This document shows, piece by piece, positions 12,964-24,559 of a DNA stretch of 64,000 nucleotides. Where the stretch lies: positions 25,044,697-25,108,696 of the forward strand of contig NC_134509.1 in the NCBI RefSeq assembly GCF_027942865.1, written 5' to 3'. The notes beneath the pieces were generated by a model. That model saw nothing but the letters and a program-made list of their open reading frames with translations, did not search any database and was not told where the DNA came from. Both the position numbers and the translations under genes were made by a program. Source of the stretch: Odontesthes bonariensis (lineage: Eukaryota > Chordata > Actinopteri > Atheriniformes > Atherinopsidae). Numbering within the stretch: the stretch's first letter is position 1; every line of letters begins with the position of its first letter.

Positions 12964-15900
12964 ATGTATTACAGCCAGAGCATCGCCAGTGGTCCTGGAC
13001 TCATCAGCAGACAGAGCCGCAGCTATACATCAAGTGCTGCTCCTCACAAGGCTCACAGTGTGTCAGGTCTCAGCTTTAGGAGTGGCCCCCGCATCTCCTC
13101 ATCCTCAGCTCGCATTGTCTCCTCCGGCTATGGAGGTGGCTATGGAGGCGGCTTTGGAGGCGGCTATGGAGGTGGCTATGGAGGCGGCATGGGGGGCGGC
13201 GGGGGATTCGAGCTCTCCAGCGCCTTGGACCAGAGCACCGCGCACCTGAATGAGAAGGCCACCATGCAGAACTTGAATGACCGTCTGGCTTCCTACCTGG
13301 AGAAGGTCCGCAGTCTGGAGGCAGCCAACTCCAAGCTGGAGATTCAGATCAGAGAATACTACGAGCAGAAAGGGCCGGCAGCTGAGAGGGACTACAGCCA
13401 CTACTGGGTCATCATCAACGACCTGAAGGACAAGGTAGAGTGTGTGAAAGCCTCCAAAGATTAAACAGCAGACAAGACAAATATTTGAAGTGCTGTTAAT
13501 GATTGTCAGGGGAGCTCTTTAAAAAGGGTCAAGACATAATGAGAGCCTGTATAACTTAAAGTGCCACCGAATCCTTGGTGTTTTAACGGGCAGTTAACAT
13601 TGATGTGTGATTTGAAGAAACTTGAAACAAAAAAAGAAGGTTTTTTCAAGTGTGCATGATAATATGACCTGAAGTCATTTGGAATGTCTGATCAAATGTA
13701 CCTGAGGGACTAAAAAGGTTGATGCAGAAGAGAAGCCCTCAGTGTTAAGTAAAGAAAAGAATAAAAAGTGTTGGCAAAAGAATAAAATCAAAAACTGTAG
13801 AAGTCTGTACTCTTTGTAACCACAAATCAACTGTGTAACTGAGGCCAACTCCCACTATTGTTGCTCTTTTCAGATCCATCGTGCCACCATTGAAAATGCT
13901 AACATCCTGCTCCAGATTGACAACTCCAAACTGGCTGCTGATGACTTCAGAACCAAGTAAGCACAAATTGTCATATGACTGTGGACCTTTATCCCAATAA
14001 GGATGAAGAAGCAGACATTAAAGTGACGGTCATCTGATATTAGTGTTCTCTACTCTCTGAACTAATTAGATTTGAGCATGAGCTGATGATGCGCCAGTCA
14101 GTTGAGGCTGATATTGCCAACCTCCGCCGCCTGCTGGACCAGACCACCCTGACAAAGGCAGACCTGGAGATGCAGATTGAAGGCCTGCAGGATGAGCTGG
14201 CGTACCTGAAGAAGAACCACGCAGAGGTGACTGCCACGCATTGACAGCTATCAGTTATATCAGCGAAGGCCTCTTATTTTTCACACCCGTAGAGCCACTC
14301 TGCAAAAAGACCTTAACACTGACTTCTTATTTCTCCAATGCTTCGTTCAGGAGCTGGCAGCAATGCGATCTCAGCTTTCTGGCACAGTCAACGTGGAAGT
14401 GGACGCCGCACCTCAGCAAGACCTCAACAAAGTGCTTGACGAGATCCGCGCACAGTATGAAGCCATCACTGACAAACATCGCCGGGACCAGGAGGCCTGG
14501 TTCAGTGAGAAGGTAAAAAGATTTTTCGTGTAAACAAAGGAATCTCATCCCACACATTGCAAATGACTGGGTTCACTCCCTCAGAAGTCTAGGCTGTGAT
14601 TAAACATAATCAGCTAAACTAAAAGAGGTCATCACCAAGATGTCTGACTGTGTCTTTATTTTTCTATGTAGTCATCAACTCTGTCCAAGGAGGTGGCTTA
14701 CAGCACAGAATCAATCCAGACGTCCAAGACAGAGATCAACGACCTACGACGCACACTCCAGGGCCTGGAAATTGAGCTGCAGTCTCAGCTTAGCATGGTA
14801 AGGAAAAAACAAACAAACCCTGAAGGCCAAAACCGTCTCTTCACATTTCACTGATGTTGCCTTATATGAGCAAAATTTCCAGATCTCTTTCTTGTCAGGA
14901 CAAAATAAAGAAACACTTAAAGGTTAAAGAGTAAAGGGGAGGTTGAGAGGGGGAGTGCACTGAAAGAATGAAGGGAGCGAGAATGATGAGAGCAGTAGAA
15001 AAGGGAGGGGTTCCAGCTCAGGAAAACATTTCACAGACATCTGTTCAAATTCTGGAAGTCATAAAAGAACTTGAAGAAAGCTGAAGGAATGCTGAACTGA
15101 ATGGCCAAAAGTTGCACTCCTATGGTTTATCTGTGCCCAGCTGGACTTAGACACTCAGCACTCCCTGCAACAACCACTTACTGCTGCTGTGTAGCAGTGG
15201 AGGAAAGTCAAAAGATACACACATTCAAAATCTCTCTTAAGCTACCTTTTATTCTTTAATAAAAGGAGGGAAATGCAAAGCAAACAAACCTCCTTCTGTT
15301 GCCTGGCTTATTGCAACCTGGGTGTGTCTAGTAGGCATAGAATAGGTCTTTAAACATACAGAGCAAAAGCACTTAGCTAGTTGCAAGAAGAAACAACAAA
15401 ATATGTGTGTCATAATGAATGTTGCTGAAGTCAGCTACTTTATCTTCTTATCTTCTAACAGAAAGGCGCTCTGGAAAACACGTTAGGAGAGACAGAGGCT
15501 CGCTACAGCGCCATGCTCTCTGGCTACCAGAACACAATCAACATGCTTGAAAGTGAGCTAGCCAACGTGCGCGCCAGCATTGAGCAACAGGGCCAGGACT
15601 ACAGGATGCTGCTGGACATCAAGACAAGGCTGGAGCAGGAGATTGCAACCTACAGATCCCTGCTGGAGACAGAAGAGTCCAGGTAAATGCAGGAGCATTG
15701 ACTTAAAACACAATTTATACCAACATGCATCATTCATGAAGAACATAAAGCATAAGGCCTCCTTACTTATTGTTTTTCCCCTATGCCTTTCTCCCCTCTC
15801 CTGCATTTTAGACCAATAAGCAAAGGTGAGTGACTTATTTTGATAAAATTCATAATGAAGTGCAAATTATATAAAGAAAAAAGCTTAAAACAATGAGCTC

Positions 15901-15977
15901 ATGATCTCTTATTTTATTTTTTAACAGGTGGCAGTAAGACCACAGTCACAACCACCACTGTGCGCTCTTCCAGCTAG
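12964..15977 (+). CDS. Type I keratin (intermediate filament protein), complete 8-exon gene
   Basis: Exons are 12964-13434, 13874-13956, 14070-14226, 14351-14512, 14672-14797, 15462-15682, 15812-15825 and 15928-15977, giving 427 aa. All introns are GT-AG and frame is kept. Exons 2-6 measure 83, 157, 162, 126 and 221 bp, the standard type I keratin pattern. The head (residues 1-95) is rich in Ser and Arg, with a Gly/Tyr repeat at about 55-81. The rod begins at about 96 with the helix-initiation motif [13 protein letters not shown] and ends with the helix-termination motif [13 protein letters not shown] (usual form YRRLLEGEE, so Gly is replaced by Thr). The tail is only about 21 residues, Thr/Ser-rich. 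Type I keratins pair with type II keratins to form 10-nm filaments in epithelial cytoplasm. The paralogue (K18-, K13- or fish-specific-like) cannot be assigned with confidence. No type II partner is visible in the window. Confidence 0.95.
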
Positions 15978-16038
15978 GAGGTCTGACTGGCAGGACAAGC
16001 TGTTCTCAGACACAAACACACACACACACACTCCAACT

Positions 16039-16178
16039 AATAAAAGCTGTTACACGAGACGAGTGAAACTGTACTAAAAAATGTTAACAATGAAACCTGT
16101 GTTAAAGTTTATGATCCAACAGAAGAAAACTTGATGTACAATACTGTGTGTGTGTTTGGGATCTGTCTGAAAAATAAA
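16039..16178 (+). terminator. Polyadenylation signals of the keratin gene
   Basis: AATAAA occurs at about 16,039 and again at 16,173-16,178, which is 62 and 196 bases after the stop codon at 15,975-15,977. The second is followed by a GT-rich stretch (GTGTTATTTTCTG), the usual downstream element, so it is the better candidate. Confidence 0.6.
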
Positions 16179-16199
16179 TCTGCTGGTGAAGATAAGAAC

Positions 16200-18408
16200 T
16201 GTGTTATTTTCTGACTTCTACGGTCTCTCACAAGAACCACTTCTTTTTCCATGACATCGCTATGTTTATGCAGTCTCCCTGGTTACTGCATTACATTTTG
16301 GGAGGTGGGTTGAGGGGTTGCGGAAATCTAGCTTACGTAACAGGGCTGCTGTCAGGAAAAGGGTGAACAATGGTTGAAAGCCCCAGTGTGGAAAGCATTA
16401 GGATCTGGAGGAAAGGCCGGTCAGCGAACTGGGCTGAACGGCCCCCTTGAAATTCAGCATAAAGAAAAAAGTGCAAGTTATGTGACCACATTAAGCAAAT
16501 GACCCCAGGGTTTGCTCAGAGAGGTTTTGCAAATAAGCCACACCCAAATGGTTGACCAACTTTGCCCGGAAAGCTTTTCAACTGTGTAACATTAAGTCTG
16601 TGTAAGTCCTGTCACCTAGAAACAGGACAGAAACACTGAGTGGGAATGCAAACAGTGACTAACAGAACAAAGAGACTCAGTGTGGAAACAGGTGCTATCA
16701 GCACTGGACTCTGGCCTCTTTTATGAACTCTGAACAATGCCAAATGGCCAATGAGCTGTTATGATACTGTAATGATAGTTATGTTAGTTAGGGTGGGGCA
16801 CCTCATCTCGCCTGGTGGCGTTTATGTTTGGGTTTTGTAAAAAAAAGATCATTATGTTCATGTGCAGTGTTAAAATCCAATGAAATCCTGTGGGAAATTC
16901 ATCATTCTTTAATGATGGTGTAATGTTGGCAAGAGCAGAGCGTTTATAGGGAGGATTAAATTTCAAACTCTCTCTGAGGAGATTGTCTCACCCATATTTG
17001 GAGCCATTTTGCTGTCTATCAGTGTCCATTCCTCACTTCACTCCAGTTATGCTTGTAATTTGATAGGAAAATCCAAAGCGGAGGTCATGCAAAGATGTTG
17101 CACTTGGATCAAACCATTTTACCTAGATCAGTGTTTAACCAAGCTGGCCTTTTAAGGGGAGGCTTGTTCCACTGGTGTTTTTGTATGTTGTACTCTTTTT
17201 AGTTGCTTCTCATTGCTAAAATGTGCCAGACTTCATCCTTTTTGCACCACTTTAATGTCAAGTCAAGTCAGTCATGTTAAAATATTAAAACTGTCTCGGG
17301 TGACTTTGTAGCGCAGAGCCACATGTCTTGCTAAAATCTGTGACTACTGTTAGTTTCATTGAAACAAACAGTCCAAATCTTAATTTATAGAGGCATCAGA
17401 ACATCAAAACTTTTTAAAATTAATTACTGCTTATGATTATGCAAACTGCAAAGGTTAAAATAAACGCTCTGAGTATTTGAAATGTTCTCTTGTTTCAATG
17501 TTTCCTGTCTAATTTGTTGTGTGAAGGGATCCATCTAAAAAAACTGTGGAAAAATTAGAGCTCGAGCACAAATTAGGGAAAGGTGCTTATTTTCTATCTC
17601 ACCATGGGTTACATAAATAGATGGATCTCACAGATTTGTCTGCATGATCAATTTTATTAGATTTCTATCAGGTGACTATCTTAGCGTAAAGCTTTGGATG
17701 CAGAGGGAGACAGCCCATGTCATGTAATCATGTCTAAACATAAAAAAACAAACAAATAACGTGTGGAAAATAAACAGTGGTCAGTACTCTTGGACAAAAA
17801 TTAATCCCCTTTAAAACCAAACGGCATTGTGTTTTTGTGCTGTTTAAATGAACAAAATATAGAATACCACGTTGTTGGGGATTCCTCATCTCCAGAGGTG
17901 CTGGTAGAGACACGAGGAGTTTACATCTGCTCATTACCATGTAATGAGCAATGACCATTAATACTGAGCAGTGGTGCAGTGCAGACTACACACACTAATA
18001 CCTTTGCTCAGCGTTGAGGATATGTCCTTCTGAATCCTCTGTGATGTCTGTCACATTCAATATCGTGCTGCAAGCTTTTTTTGTGAGGGCGTGACCCACG
18101 CTTCTCTGCCTCTGACTGGTGTCTACTTGTTGCTTTCACTGGATTAAGGTGGTTTAGGCATAATGATCCAGTAAAGTACAGGCAGAGTTGGGCGGGTCAT
18201 GGTTTACTGAAGTTACCTCAGAAGTTCACATGCCTGTTGGTTTGCTTCATATATTAATGTACCAAAATATGGCCTCTGAAATATTTTATGAATTAGAGTT
18301 AATAGGAAAGATTGAATCACAAAAACAAAAGGCATTTTACTAAAGAAGATTCAGTATTGGAGGAAGGTTAGAGAATATCTGTAAATTATAATTTTGTGTT
18401 AATATTTT
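16200..18408. other. Intergenic stretch between keratin gene and RTE insertion
   Basis: There is no convincing gene, repeat family or structured RNA. Open frames are short and without recognisable domains. The sequence is AT-rich and ordinary. Confidence 0.5.
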
Positions 18409-18421
18409 CTCTCTGAATTCA
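18409..18421. repeat. Target-site duplication, left copy
   Basis: The 13-base CTCTCTGAATTCA here is repeated exactly at 21,581-21,593. The two copies flank the RTE-like LINE directly, and the match ends at both sides, as expected for a target-site duplication made on insertion. Confidence 0.85.
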
Positions 18422-18422
18422 T

Positions 18423-20300
18423 CCATCCATCCATCCATTATCTTCCGCTTGTCCGGGGGGTCGGGTCGCGGGGGCAGCAGCCTTATCAGAGAAACCCAGA
18501 CGTCTCTGTCCCCGGCCACTTCCTCCAGCTCTTCTGGGGGGACCCCGAGGCATTCCCAGGCCAGCCGAGAAACATAGTCTCTCCAACTTGTCCTGGGTCT
18601 TCCCCGGGGCCTCCTCCCAGTGGGACGGGCCCGGAACACCTCACCAGGGAGGCCTCCAGGAGGCATTCTCACCAGATGCCCGAGCCACCTCATCTGACTC
18701 CTCTCGATGCGGAGGAGCAGCGGTTCTACTCTGAGCCCCTCCCGGATGACCGAGCTTCTCACCCTATCTCTAAGGGAGAGCCCAGACACCCTTCTTCACC
18801 ACGACGGGCCGGTACAGAGCCCGCATCACTGCAAACGCTGCACCAATCCGTCTGTCAATCTCCTGCTCCATTCGTCCCTCACTCGTGAACAAGACCCCGA
18901 GATACTTGATCTCCTCCACTTGGGGATCTCATTCCCGACCCGGAGAGGGCATTCCACCCTTTTCCGGCCGAGGACCATGGTCTCAGATTTGGAGGTGCTG
19001 ATTCTCATCCCAGCCGCTTCACACTCGGCTGCGAACCGCTCCAGTGAGAGCTGAAGGTCACGGCCCGACGACGCCAACAGAACCACATCGTCCGCAAAGA
19101 GCAGAGACCCGATTCTGAGGTCGCCAAAACGGACCCCCTCAATGTCCTGGCTACGCCTAGAAATTCTGTCCATAAAAATTATGAACAGACCAAACTCTGA
19201 CACCGGTCATACAGAGACCGAACAGCCCATATCAAGGAGTCCGGCACTCCATACTCCCGGAGCACCCCCCACAAGAGTCCCCGAGGGACACGGTCGAACG
19301 CCTTCTCCAAGTCCACAAAACACATGTAGACCGGTTGGGCGAACTCCCATGCACCCTTCAGGATCCTGCCGAGGGTATAGAGCTGGTCTACTGTTCCACG
19401 GCCAGGACGAAAACCACACTGCACCTCCTGAATCCGAGATTCGACTATCCGGTGGATCCTCCTCTCCAGTACCCCCGAATAGACCTTGCCAGGGAGGCTG
19501 AGGAGTGTGATCCCCCTATAGTTGGAACACACCCTCCGGTTCCCCTTTTTTAAAGAGCGGGACCTCCACCCCGATCTGACAGTCCAGAGGCACTGCCCCC
19601 AATGTCCACGCGATGCTGCAGAGGCGTGTCAACCAAGACAGCCCTACAACATCCAGAGCCTTGAGGAACTCAGGACGGACCTCATCCACCCCCGGGGCCT
19701 TGCCACCGAGGAGCTTTTTGACCACCTCTGCCCCAGAAATGGGAGGCCCCACGTCCGAGCCCCCCAACTCTGCTTCCTCATCGGAAGGCGTGTCGGTAGG
19801 ATTGAGGAGGCCCTTGAAGTATTTCCCCCACCGACTCACGACGTCCCTAGTTGAGGTCAGCAGAGCCATGCCGTCACCATACACGGTGTTGACGGTGCAC
19901 CGCTTTCCCCCCTGAGCCGCCGGATGGTGGACCAGAAACTCTTCGAGGTCGTCTGGAAATCATTCTCCATGGCCTCCCCGAACTCCTCCCAAGCCCGAGT
20001 TTTTGCCTCAGCAACCGCCGAGGCTGCGTTCCGCTTGGCCTGTCGGTACCCATCAGCTGCTTCCAGAGTCCCACTGGCCAGAAAGGCCCGATAGGACTCC
20101 TTCTTCAGCTTGACGGCTTCCCTCACCACTGGTGTCCACCAGCGGGTTCGGGGATTGCCGCCACGACAGGCACTGACCACCTTACGGCCACAGCTCCGGT
20201 CGGCCGCCTCAACAATGGAGGCACGGAACATGGCCCATTCAGGCTCAATGTCCACCCACCTCCCCCGGGACATGGTTGAAGCTCTGCCGGAGGTGGGAGT
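18423..20300 (-). pseudogene. Reverse transcriptase part of the RTE-like polyprotein, frameshifted and internally deleted
   Basis: Pieces in alternating frames give a reverse transcriptase. They include NYRGITLLSLPGKVYSGVL and CGFRPGRGTVDQLYTL near 19,500-19,400, VDLEKAFDRVPRGLLW near 19,310, LLFADDVVLLASSGRD near 19,100 (catalytic ADD intact), and a C-terminal RWLGHLVRMPPGGLPGEVF near 18,690. Between SLYDRCQSLVCS and FIIFMDRISRRSQ, at about 19,195, roughly 20 residues that normally carry the RQGCPLSP motif are absent, with a frame change. The copy is therefore dead. Confidence 0.85.
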
Positions 20301-20337
20301 TGAAACTCCTCCTTACAGGGGATTCCGCCAGCCGTTC

Positions 20338-21444
20338 TCAGCAGACCCTCACAATACGTTTGGGCCTGCCAGGTCTGACCGGCTTCCTCCCCCACCAGCG
20401 GAGCCAACTCACCACCAGGTGGTGATCAGTTGACAGCTCTGCCCCTCTCTTCACCTGAGTGTCCAGGACATACGGCCGCAAGTCCGACGATACAACCACA
20501 AAGTCGATCATCGAACTGCGGCCTAGGGTGTCCTGGTGCCAAGTGCACATATGGACACCCTTATGCCTGAACATGGTGTTCGTCATGGACAGTCCGTGAC
20601 GAGCACAGAAGTCCAATAACAAAACACCGCTCTGATTCAGATCGGGGGGGCCGTTCCTCCCAATCACGCCCCTCCAGGTCTCACTGTCATTGCCCACGTG
20701 AGCATTGAAGTCCCCCAGCAGGACGAGGGAGTCTCCCGGAGGAGCACTCTCCAGTGCCTCCTCCAGGGACTCCAAAAAGGGTGGGTACTCTGAACTGCTG
20801 TTCAGTGCATAAGCACGAACAACAGTCAGGACCCGTCCCCCCACCCTAAGGCGGATGGAGGCTACCCTCTCATCTACTGGGGTAAACCCCAATGTACAGG
20901 CGCACAGCCGGGGGGCAATAAGTATGACCACACCTGCTCTACGCCTCTCACCGCGGGCAACTCCAGAGTGGAAGAGAGTCCAACCCCTCTCGAGGAGGCT
21001 GGTTCCGGAGCCCAAGCCATGCGTCGAGGTGAGTCCGAATATATCTAGCCGGAACCGCTCAGCCTCGCGTACCAGCTCAGGCTCCTTCCCCAGCAGAGAG
21101 GTGACGTTCCACGTCCCAAGAGCCAGCTTCAGTAGCCAAGGTTCAGACCGCCAAGGTCTCCGCCTTCGGTTGCCGCCCAGCTCACACTGCACCCGACCCT
21201 CTTGGCCCCTCCCATGGGTGGTGAGCCTGTCGGAAGGGGGACCTGTGTAGTTTCTTCGGGCTGTGCCCGACCGAGCCCCACGGGCACAGACCCGGCCACC
21301 AGGCGCTCGCTGGCGGGCCCCACCCCTGGGCCTGGCTCCAGGGGGAGGCCCCGGTGACCCGCGTCCGGGCAAAGGTACACGGTGTCCAATCATTTTATTC
21401 ATCATAGGGGGTGTTTGTGAGCTGTTCTTTGTCTGGTCCCTCAT
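20338..21444 (-). pseudogene. Endonuclease part of the RTE-like polyprotein (open frame, 368 codons)
   Basis: The frame is open for 368 codons from an ATG at 21,444. After a Gly/Arg/Pro-rich leader it shows the apurinic-type endonuclease signature in order: [12 protein letters not shown] (about residue 110), [12 protein letters not shown] (about 240), [15 protein letters not shown] (about 310) and [15 protein letters not shown] (about 335). These correspond to the catalytic Asn/Glu, Asp-Asn and Asp-His positions of the family. In a working element it would nick the target to prime reverse transcription. The frame then shifts, so this copy cannot make the full protein. Confidence 0.8.
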
Positions 21445-21580
21445 CTAGGATCTGTTTGCCATGGGTGACCCTACCAGGGGCTTAAAGCCCCGGGCAACAT
21501 AGCTCCCAGACTCATTGGGGCACGCAAACCCCCCCCCCCCCCCCCCCCTCCCCCCCCACCACGGTAAGGTGACAGCTAAG

Positions 21581-21593
21581 CTCTCTGAATTCA
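21581..21593. repeat. Target-site duplication, right copy
   Basis: This is an exact copy of the 13 bases at 18,409-18,421, on the 5' side of the minus-strand RTE-like element. Confidence 0.85.
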
Positions 21594-23394
21594 CTTGGCA
21601 GAATAAAAGTGACAATGTGAAATGCTTAATATCCACATTTGGCCAGCTGTATTCAAATATTCTTCCAGCTGTATGCCAGAATTACTGAAAAGAACTGGGG
21701 ACTCAACTGACTAGCCTCACCAGAAATGACAAAACCAATCAATTAACTGTGCTTAATTTTAATTTAAGCTACACATCTGTAAAGTTGTGTGATTTTAATT
21801 GCACAATTATGACATTATCATTTTGACAAAGTCTTGCAGACAGATTTGCAAATACTCAAAATACCACCTTTTTGGCTGCTGTTGTTTGGGAGAGACAGCT
21901 TCACCTGCTGAGGACAACATAAACCTTCATTTCACAGCTGGTAATAATGGAGTGATAGGTGTTGAGTACTCATGGATCATATGTTAAAATGTTGACAGGA
22001 ATTGCCTTAAATTACTGGCTAAACACAGATCAGACCAACATGCAAGTTCAGCTCTATATAAACTCTTAAAGCAATGATGAAAAACCTGCAGGGCTACTTT
22101 GCGGAAATACTTTTATCCGTTAATAAATTCCAAAGCCAAAGATGATGAGTGGTGCAGTAGCTTATGTAGTTGTGGGACCAACTTGATGGTGGTTTAATTT
22201 ACTATTATTCACTTTGATTTGTGACTCTTTTTATCATAATTTTGTGCTGTCAAGTCAACTGATTGATTCATAGGCTGTCTGCACGTGACCACATTTAGAA
22301 GGACAATAAACAGCAGTAGGGAGCTGCCAACAGTTATGTCTGTATCTTGTCCCTGCTGTGGCTTCCTGTCATTTGAGGCCTGCCTGAGGCTCACAGGGAG
22401 TGAGATCATGGGAGAGGAAGAGAAGATGCCACTTGATGTCATTAAATACTTGACAAATAATAAAAGTTCAGTTGGAGTTCTACATGAAAGACAGCGACAT
22501 TTATATGCTTTGATATTTTCTGGTATTATGTAGAGAAGATTTCCCACATTATGTCCTGCAGCAGTATCTTGGGCTAGTAGCTGCCAGTCAACAAGCGTTT
22601 CAGTAACTTATCAAGTGTAATAAGCTCATCGTATTTTTCAAACCTCAACAAATAATGTTTTCAAAACAGAGATGTTTTCTCTTGTGTGTGTGTGTGTGTG
22701 TGCTAGCAGGGAACACTTTTCCTTTTTTTTTCTGCATGATGTAGGTACAGCAAGGAGAATTTAGCTTAGCATACTTTAACAGCTGGCCCTCACTGTGACA
22801 ATAAAGCTTGTATGAGAGACTAGAGAGATGCTACATCAGGCTAGCAACCGGTTAGCTTGATTTAAATTCTGAAACAAGGAAAAGAGCTCCAGTGTTGACT
22901 AACATGTCAATTGGTAGCACTAATTAGTTTGCTGTTTGCATCAGAGAAGATGAAATTTACTAAAATGTTTAAAATTCCCTAATTTTATTTACATTAGCAT
23001 TTTATAGTTGGTCTAGATTGCTATCATATGCAGGTAAAGAAGTTAGCAATGTTGCACTAAAAAATGGGCACCTTAAAACAGGAGATCAACACATATTTTG
23101 TAATAGATTATTTCAATGGTATCATTAAAAACAATGGCTTTTAATGGCTCTTGAGGACGGTGGGGTCTGTGAGCATAGATAAGAGCCATCTCCGCTTTGC
23201 TTCAGCCAGGGTTGCCCCTCAGGCAATTGCGGTGACACGTAAACAGACTTTCCTTAGCTTGACTAATAAAATATATTCACCTCCTATCACAAGAAAACAA
23301 GCCTTGTTATCTCAAGATAAAAACATAAATGTATCCATTCTCATGACTAACCAGTCATTTCAGTTTTTTTCATAAAGCACCAATACACAACAAA
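21594..23394. other. Intergenic stretch, no gene seen
   Basis: AT-rich sequence with a short TG dinucleotide run at about 22,684-22,702. There are no domains, splice-consistent exons or recognisable repeats apart from that microsatellite. Confidence 0.5.
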
Positions 23395-24300
23395 AGTCAT
23401 CTCAAGATGCAACTCAATTCAATCTAATTACGATCTAATTCAATAAAATCTAATTATATCATAAAAATGATCTATTTGATGAGTCCAATTTATATAATGC
23501 CATTTAAAAACGTTGCTTTGTTAAGGAAGCCAATGACTTGCGTCAAGTCTGCTCTTTCGATTTCACAAAGAACACAAGTAGGCCTAAACCTGCTGTCTGA
23601 GAACAAAGTGCTCTGTTGGGAAAATACTGACATGAGTTCTATAAGATAAGAGGGAGCTTGGTCATTATGGACTTTAAATGTGAGGAGAAGAATTTTAAAT
23701 TTGATTCTGGACTTAACAGGGAGCCAGCGGAGAGGGGCTAAAACTGGAGAAATATGATCTCTCCTGTTAGTTCTCATCAGAACTCTTGCTGCAGCATTTT
23801 GGTTCCGCTGGAGGCTTCTCAGATGTTTTTTGGGACAGTCCAACAGTAAAGAATTACAGTAATCTAATCTTAAAGTAACAAATGCATTTTCAGCATTACT
23901 CTGGACAGGATGTTCCTAATTTTAGCAATATTACCAAGGGCTAAAGTAGGTAGTCTTATAAACCTGTTTTACATGTGAGTGAAAGGACAGACCCTGATCA
24001 AAAATAATTCTAAGGTTCCTCACTGCAGTACTAGAAGCCAAGGAAATGCCATCTACGGTAACAGCATAGCTGGATAGTGTCTTTCTGAGGCGCATCCAGT
24101 CCTTTCTATTTCTAAGACATGCTTGTAGTCAAACCAACTGAGTGTGTTCCCCTGCCCTCATGGATATGTATAGCTGACTATAATCAGCAAAGCAGTGGAA
24201 ATTAATACTACCTAATGGAAGTATACAAAATGAAAAGTATTGGTCCAAGCATAGAACCCTTCAGAACTCCATGACTAACTCTATTATCATTAACTCTGGC
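23395..24300 (-). mobile_element. 5'-truncated L2/Rex1-like LINE fragment
   Basis: On the minus strand, about 23,843-23,490 encodes the C-terminal end of a LINE polyprotein ([36 protein letters not shown], then FKVHNDQAPSYLIEL). Upstream (23,850-24,300) the minus strand continues into decayed reverse-transcriptase sequence of the same family. The low-complexity 3' end lies near 23,395-23,480. It is 5'-truncated and decayed, as most LINE copies are. Confidence 0.7.
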
Positions 24301-24307
24301 TTTAATC

Positions 24308-24480
24308 CCAATCCCAATCAGAATCAGAATCAGAATCAGAAAAGGGTTTTATTGCCAAGTAATTTTTACATCACAAGGAATTTGGCCTGGTCTGTTTGGT
24401 GCCATAAGAACAAAAAATATAATAATAATAGAGTAAAGTAATAAATGTAAAAAAATTAAAAAATTTGTACAAAGTATTTG
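24308..24480. repeat. Repeat tail with AATCAG tandem and TTTTATTGCCAAG motif
   Basis: Four AATCAG hexamer units are followed by AAAAGGGTTTTATTGCCAAG and an AT-rich tail. This arrangement is common at 3' ends of fish non-LTR elements or derived SINEs. The class is uncertain. Confidence 0.5.
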
Positions 24481-24559
24481 TAAGAAGAGTGCGTTAATGT
24501 ATCTTCCTGTCTGTGCAATAAAACTTCATCTCTGCTAAGGAACACACACAAACATCTGC

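Larger units (their letters stand above)
18422..21580 (-). mobile_element. Full-length but inactivated RTE-like LINE
   Basis: This non-LTR retrotransposon of about 3.16 kb is transcribed on the minus strand. Its 5' end (near 21,580) has a G-rich tract, the middle encodes an endonuclease followed by a reverse transcriptase, and its 3' end (18,422) is a short ATCC tandem instead of poly(A), a feature of RTE-group elements. A perfect 13-bp duplication flanks it. The single expected polyprotein is broken: the coding frame switches at about 20,300, 19,870, 19,530 and 19,200, and a stop separates the segments near 18,800. The whole element is much more GC-rich than its surroundings. The family resembles elements called Rex3 or Expander in fish. 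I am sure of the non-LTR nature and less sure of the family name. Confidence 0.9.

Noticed and set aside
13105-13401. 98-codon minus-strand frame opposite keratin exon 1
   Set aside because: Its repeats are the complement of the glycine-loop codons, and there is no independent support.
18676-21250. Many plus-strand open frames of 70-131 codons over the RTE-like element
   Set aside because: They lie antisense to the recognised endonuclease and reverse transcriptase and arise from the high GC content.
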